Origin: Prevotella pallens ATCC 700821
GTDB lineage: Bacteria > Bacteroidota > Bacteroidia > Bacteroidales > Bacteroidaceae
Reading direction: 5' to 3'
Assembly (NCBI RefSeq): GCF_000220255.1
Contig: NZ_GL982514.1
Location: 526,928-590,927 of the forward strand
DNA length: 64,000 nucleotides
In this document: piece after piece, positions 61,590-64,000 of the stretch
Numbering within the stretch: the first letter of the stretch is position 1
How the letters are laid out: the number at the start of each line of letters is the position of its first letter
Notes under the pieces: generated by a model
The model's database searches: none
Seen by the model: the letters and a program-made list of their open reading frames with translations, nothing else
Told to the model about the DNA's origin: nothing
Translations under genes and position numbers: made by a program

Positions 61590-62255
61590 ATGCAAGTTCT
61601 TTACGAAGACAACCATATTATTATTGTATATAAGCAAAGCGGAGAAATAGTACAAGGCGACAAGACAGGCGACAAACCGCTCTCTGAAACTATTAAGGAA
61701 TGGATTAAAGAGAAATACGCAAAGCCTGGCAATGTATTCTTGGGCGTTGTGCACCGTTTAGATCGTCCTGTGTCTGGTATAGTTGTCTTTGCCAAAACAT
61801 CAAAAGCTCTATCCCGACTTAACAATATGTTTAGAAATGGCGAAGTCAGAAAAACATATTGGGCTATGGTGCAAACGGCACCTAATATGCCAGAAGCTAC
61901 ACTAACTAATTGGCTGGTGCGAAACGAAAAGCAAAACAAAAGTTATGTGTATAATAACGAAATGCCAAACGCTAAGCAAGCCATACTGAAATATAAGACC
62001 ATTGGACAGACCGAACATTACACCTTACTCGAAGTAAACTTGCTTACTGGGCGCCACCACCAAATACGGTGCCAACTCGCTGCGATGGGTTGCCCTATTA
62101 AGGGAGACTTAAAATATGGCGCGCGCCGTTCTAATCCAGATGGTAGCATATCGCTACTAAGTCATAAGGTTGAATTTATACACCCCGTAAGCAAACAAAA
62201 AATTGTTGTTGTTTCGCCTTTACCAACAGAAAAGGTATGGGACAATTTTAGATAA
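61590..62255 (+). CDS. RluA-family RNA pseudouridine synthase
   Basis: 221 residues. N-terminal MQVLYEDNHIIIVYKQSGE opens the catalytic domain directly, without an S4 domain. The active-site motif is HRLDRPVSGIVVFAKTSKAL (Asp in HRLDR), and the C-terminal LLTGRHHQIRCQLAAMGCPI is standard. The RNA target (tRNA or rRNA) cannot be inferred. The small membrane-protein gene starts 11 bases later. Confidence 0.94.
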   Translation: MQVLYEDNHIIIVYKQSGEIVQGDKTGDKPLSETIKEWIKEKYAKPGNVFLGVVHRLDRPVSGIVVFAKTSKALSRLNNMFRNGEVRKTYWAMVQTAPNMPEATLTNWLVRNEKQNKSYVYNNEMPNAKQAILKYKTIGQTEHYTLLEVNLLTGRHHQIRCQLAAMGCPIKGDLKYGARRSNPDGSISLLSHKVEFIHPVSKQKIVVVSPLPTEKVWDNFR

Positions 62256-62266
62256 CACCCACATAA

Positions 62267-62527
62267 ATGACTACTCCTACCCTATTGAAACGTTTTGTTG
62301 CATGGCTTCAAAAATTGTCGTTCCGCACTGGCGTTGTTATTTTGGCTATGTGCATACCGTGCTATATTGCATCGTTCGCTCAAGCTGTTTTCCCCATATC
62401 TATGGAGATGAAAGGTGTCTTGTGGGTTATTTTCTTCGGATTAGCAAAGGCTTTCCAATATTGTGGACTCGCTATATTGGGTGTTGATGGCTACAAACGA
62501 TTGAAAGCAAAATTTAGAAAAGTGTAA
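62267..62527 (+). CDS. Small membrane protein, unknown function (86 aa)
   Basis: Two hydrophobic segments (VVILAMCIPCYIASF and GVLWVIFFGLAKAFQYCGLA) flanked by basic ends (KRLKAKFRK). I do not recognise a family. It is 11 bases downstream of the pseudouridine synthase gene and shares its terminator. Confidence 0.7.
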   Translation: MTTPTLLKRFVAWLQKLSFRTGVVILAMCIPCYIASFAQAVFPISMEMKGVLWVIFFGLAKAFQYCGLAILGVDGYKRLKAKFRKV

Positions 62528-62539
62528 ATTAAAACATAA

Positions 62540-62594
62540 AGGGCGAAGCACTGCAAGAGGACAACTACCTCTCTACAATGCTTCGCCTTTTTGT
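62540..62594. terminator. Bidirectional terminator
   Basis: GGGCGAAGCA pairs with TGCTTCGCC around a large loop that has its own AGAGG/CCTCT pairing. TTTTTG follows on the plus strand. It separates the plus-strand run from the convergent SDR gene. Confidence 0.85.
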
Positions 62595-62623
62595 TTCTTC
62601 TTGTTTGTAGTGCAATATCTGCC

Positions 62624-63382
62624 TTACTTTCTCACAATCACCGACCCATTTGCCTGATGTGTAGCCAAAATTAGCACTTCGGCTATCTGTACATGGGCAG
62701 GAGCACTTGCCGCATAGAATGCTACATCGGCAATATCGTCGCCTGTAAGTGGTTTCACACCTTTATAAACACTTTCTGCACGAGCATCGTCGCCATGGAA
62801 ACGCACATTAGAGAAGTTGGTTTGAACCAATCCTGGTTTCAAGTTGGTTACACGCACATTACTTTCTGCCACATCTATACGCAGTCCGTCCGACAATGCT
62901 TTAACTGCTGCTTTTGTTGCACAATACACATTTCCGTTTGCATAAGCAGCATCGCCTGCCACCGAGCCTATATTTATAATGTGTCCTTCGTTGCGTTCCA
63001 CCATTCCGGGAACAACAAAACGGGTCATATTCAGCAAACCTTTTATGTTGGTATCTATCATTGTGTCCCAATCTTCAAAGCTGCCTTCGTACTCTTTGTC
63101 TAATCCTAATGCCAACCCTGCATTGTTTATCAGCACATTTATATTTGCCCATTTACCTTTTAAAAAGTCTACTGCCTTGCGTGCTGATGCACGTTCGCGC
63201 ACGTCAAACTCCATTGCCAACACTTCTGCTCCCATATTTTCAAGCTCACGGCGCAGTGTGTCGAGCTTCTCTTTGCGGCGTCCGGTAATTATAACATTAT
63301 ATCCACCACGTGCAAACTTGCGTGCACAAGCTTCGCCAATGCCACTTGTTGCACCCGTAACCATTACTATTTTCTTTTCCAT
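62624..63382 (-). CDS. SDR family oxidoreductase (YdfG-like)
   Basis: 252 residues. Seen: MVTGATSGIGEACARKFA, NNAGLALG, the Ser in INIGSVAGDAAY, YCATKAAV as the YxxxK motif, and the NVRVTNLKPGLVQTNF segment. The pattern fits the NADP-dependent 3-hydroxy acid dehydrogenase YdfG group acting on L-serine/L-allo-threonine-like substrates; the true substrate is unknown. It starts at MEKKIVMVTG and is a single gene. Confidence 0.93.
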   Translation of the reverse strand: MEKKIVMVTGATSGIGEACARKFARGGYNVIITGRRKEKLDTLRRELENMGAEVLAMEFDVRERASARKAVDFLKGKWANINVLINNAGLALGLDKEYEGSFEDWDTMIDTNIKGLLNMTRFVVPGMVERNEGHIINIGSVAGDAAYANGNVYCATKAAVKALSDGLRIDVAESNVRVTNLKPGLVQTNFSNVRFHGDDARAESVYKGVKPLTGDDIADVAFYAASAPAHVQIAEVLILATHQANGSVIVRK

Positions 63383-63416
63383 GTATTATATTGTTTAAGC
63401 TGAGCATAGTGCTTCC

Positions 63417-63440
63417 ACTACACCTTATTATATATATATC
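63417..63440. repeat. ACACCTTATTATATA motif, copy 5
   Basis: CTACACCTTATTATATATAT followed by ATC, upstream of the SDR gene. The gap 63383-63708 otherwise holds only the tRNA promoter. Confidence 0.6.
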
Positions 63441-63641
63441 GTTGTTTTGTTTTGCTTCTGCGCCATGCTCAAGGCAAGCAACCAGAATAGACGACAAAGG
63501 TAATAGATTTTATTTAGTCTGCAAAATTAATTCCTACTCTCTTCTCAAGTTTTTTAGTAACTATAATGTTTACTTATGTTAAAATATACCGATTTATCAG
63601 CAATATCGTCTGTACGTCTTGCATATATAAAAATAAATACC

Positions 63642-63649
63642 TACCTTTG
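63642..63649 (+). promoter_or_regulatory. Promoter -7 box (TACCTTTG) for tRNA-Met
   Basis: TACCTTTG with a CTTG element about 20 bases upstream, 60 bases before the mature tRNA 5' end. Confidence 0.6.
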
Positions 63650-63708
63650 CACTCGCAATTCAGGAACAAGTAATTAGAGCTTATTTTTAAAATTGCAAAT
63701 GGTAATAT

Positions 63709-63781
63709 CGCGGGTTGGAGCAGTTGGTAGCTCGCCAGGCTCATAACCTGGAGGTCGCATGTTCGAGTCCTGCACCCGCAA
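63709..63781 (+). tRNA. tRNA-Met (CAT), initiator type
   Basis: Cloverleaf: acceptor CGCGGGT with ACCCGCA, D stem GAGC/GCTC, anticodon stem CCAGG/CCTGG with the loop CTCATAA (anticodon CAT), and T loop GTTCGAGTC. The 1-72 pair is a C-A mismatch and the D stem has A11-T24, both hallmarks of initiator tRNA. The anticodon stem has GG/CC plus A-T rather than three G-C pairs, a slight departure. CCA is not encoded. Confidence 0.93.
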
Positions 63782-63792
63782 CAACAGAAAAG

Positions 63793-63830
63793 AGAAGTCG
63801 TCTTACTAAAGGCGACTTCTTTTGTTTTTA
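63793..63830 (+). terminator. Rho-independent terminator after tRNA-Met
   Basis: AGAAGTCG pairs with CGACTTCT, followed by TTTGTTTTT. From 63831 to the window end I see no gene. Confidence 0.85.
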
Positions 63831-64000
63831 GCACTACCCTCACTCGGCTACACTCTTACACTAACAGCAGCACATTGTTTAGCTAAACAAAGAAGTTTCA
63901 GCAGAAAAGAAAACTATTGTAATAGTCTCCGCGCTTATACCACAAAACACAAAACTATATATTGGTGGTTAGCCATTCATTATAATACCCAAATGGAAAC

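Noticed and set aside
63574..63843. 89-codon minus-strand frame
   Set aside because: It runs antisense through the tRNA-Met gene and its promoter.

Overview
The window looks like a chromosomal segment of a Bacteroidales bacterium of the Prevotella type. The evidence is AT-rich DNA, promoters of the Bacteroidetes form TTTG-N19..21-TAnnTTTG in front of most operons, an S46 dipeptidyl-peptidase, fimbrillin-type lipoproteins, GLPGLI proteins, a short primary sigma factor of the Bacteroidetes type, a TamL-type BamA-family lipoprotein and the small DUF4295 gene behind rpmB-rpmG. No plasmid, phage, transposase, CRISPR array or rRNA was seen. Placement to genus is inference.

Layout. 1-4.6 kb: 3' end of an S46 peptidase gene, then (minus strand) a small peptide gene and a large fimbrillin lipoprotein gene. 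5.6-8.2 kb: divergent dnaB and ispE. 8.3-9.6 kb: a candidate small RNA and the rpmB-rpmG-DUF4295 operon. 10.3-15.1 kb: radA, a lone solute-binding lipoprotein and a TPR protein. 15.6-22.1 kb: an export-like cassette of ABC permease (DUF5687), ATPase, two GLPGLI proteins and a TonB-receptor-like outer-membrane protein. 22.2-27.7 kb: aldo/keto reductase, a small lipoprotein, two unequal crcB/fluC genes and mutS2. 28-36.6 kb: a WG-repeat lipoprotein, a minus-strand run rlmL-like / S9 peptidase / purD / membrane protein, and rpoD. 37-39.3 kb: a repeat-rich secreted protein, a small ORF and an orphan PoNi-type (DUF1910/DUF1911) immunity gene. 40.3-46.9 kb: glyA, pyrB-pyrI, a class A penicillin-binding protein and a secreted protein. 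47.7-51.8 kb: a SpoU-type RNA methyltransferase, tamL-like gene and YycJ-like metallohydrolase. 52.5-54.9 kb: a second small peptide gene plus a fimbrillin/leucine-rich-repeat lipoprotein. 55.8-63.4 kb: pheS, lipoprotein-murB-metallohydrolase, a TetR gene, fabG, an RluA-type synthase, a small membrane protein and an SDR. 63.7 kb: an initiator-type tRNA-Met.

Most genes are housekeeping: replication (dnaB), repair (radA, mutS2), translation (rpmB, rpmG, pheS, tRNA), isoprenoid, purine, pyrimidine and one-carbon metabolism, and cell wall (murB, PBP1A). The accessory content is cell-surface and competition genes: two fimbrillin lipoproteins each preceded by a related tiny protein, the GLPGLI/ABC/outer-membrane cassette, and the orphan immunity gene.

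The most unusual signal is between the genes. Eight intergenic loci carry tandem arrays of a 22-bp unit centred on the palindrome AGATATCT, always in strict 22-bp register (4 to 11 units). A second dispersed family, roughly 90-190 bp with an inverted-repeat core CGTAGC-GG-GCTACG, has five recognisable copies; two of them, in the same orientation, bracket the orphan immunity gene. A third short motif, ACACCTTATTATATA, recurs in at least five gaps. No function is evident for any of the three.
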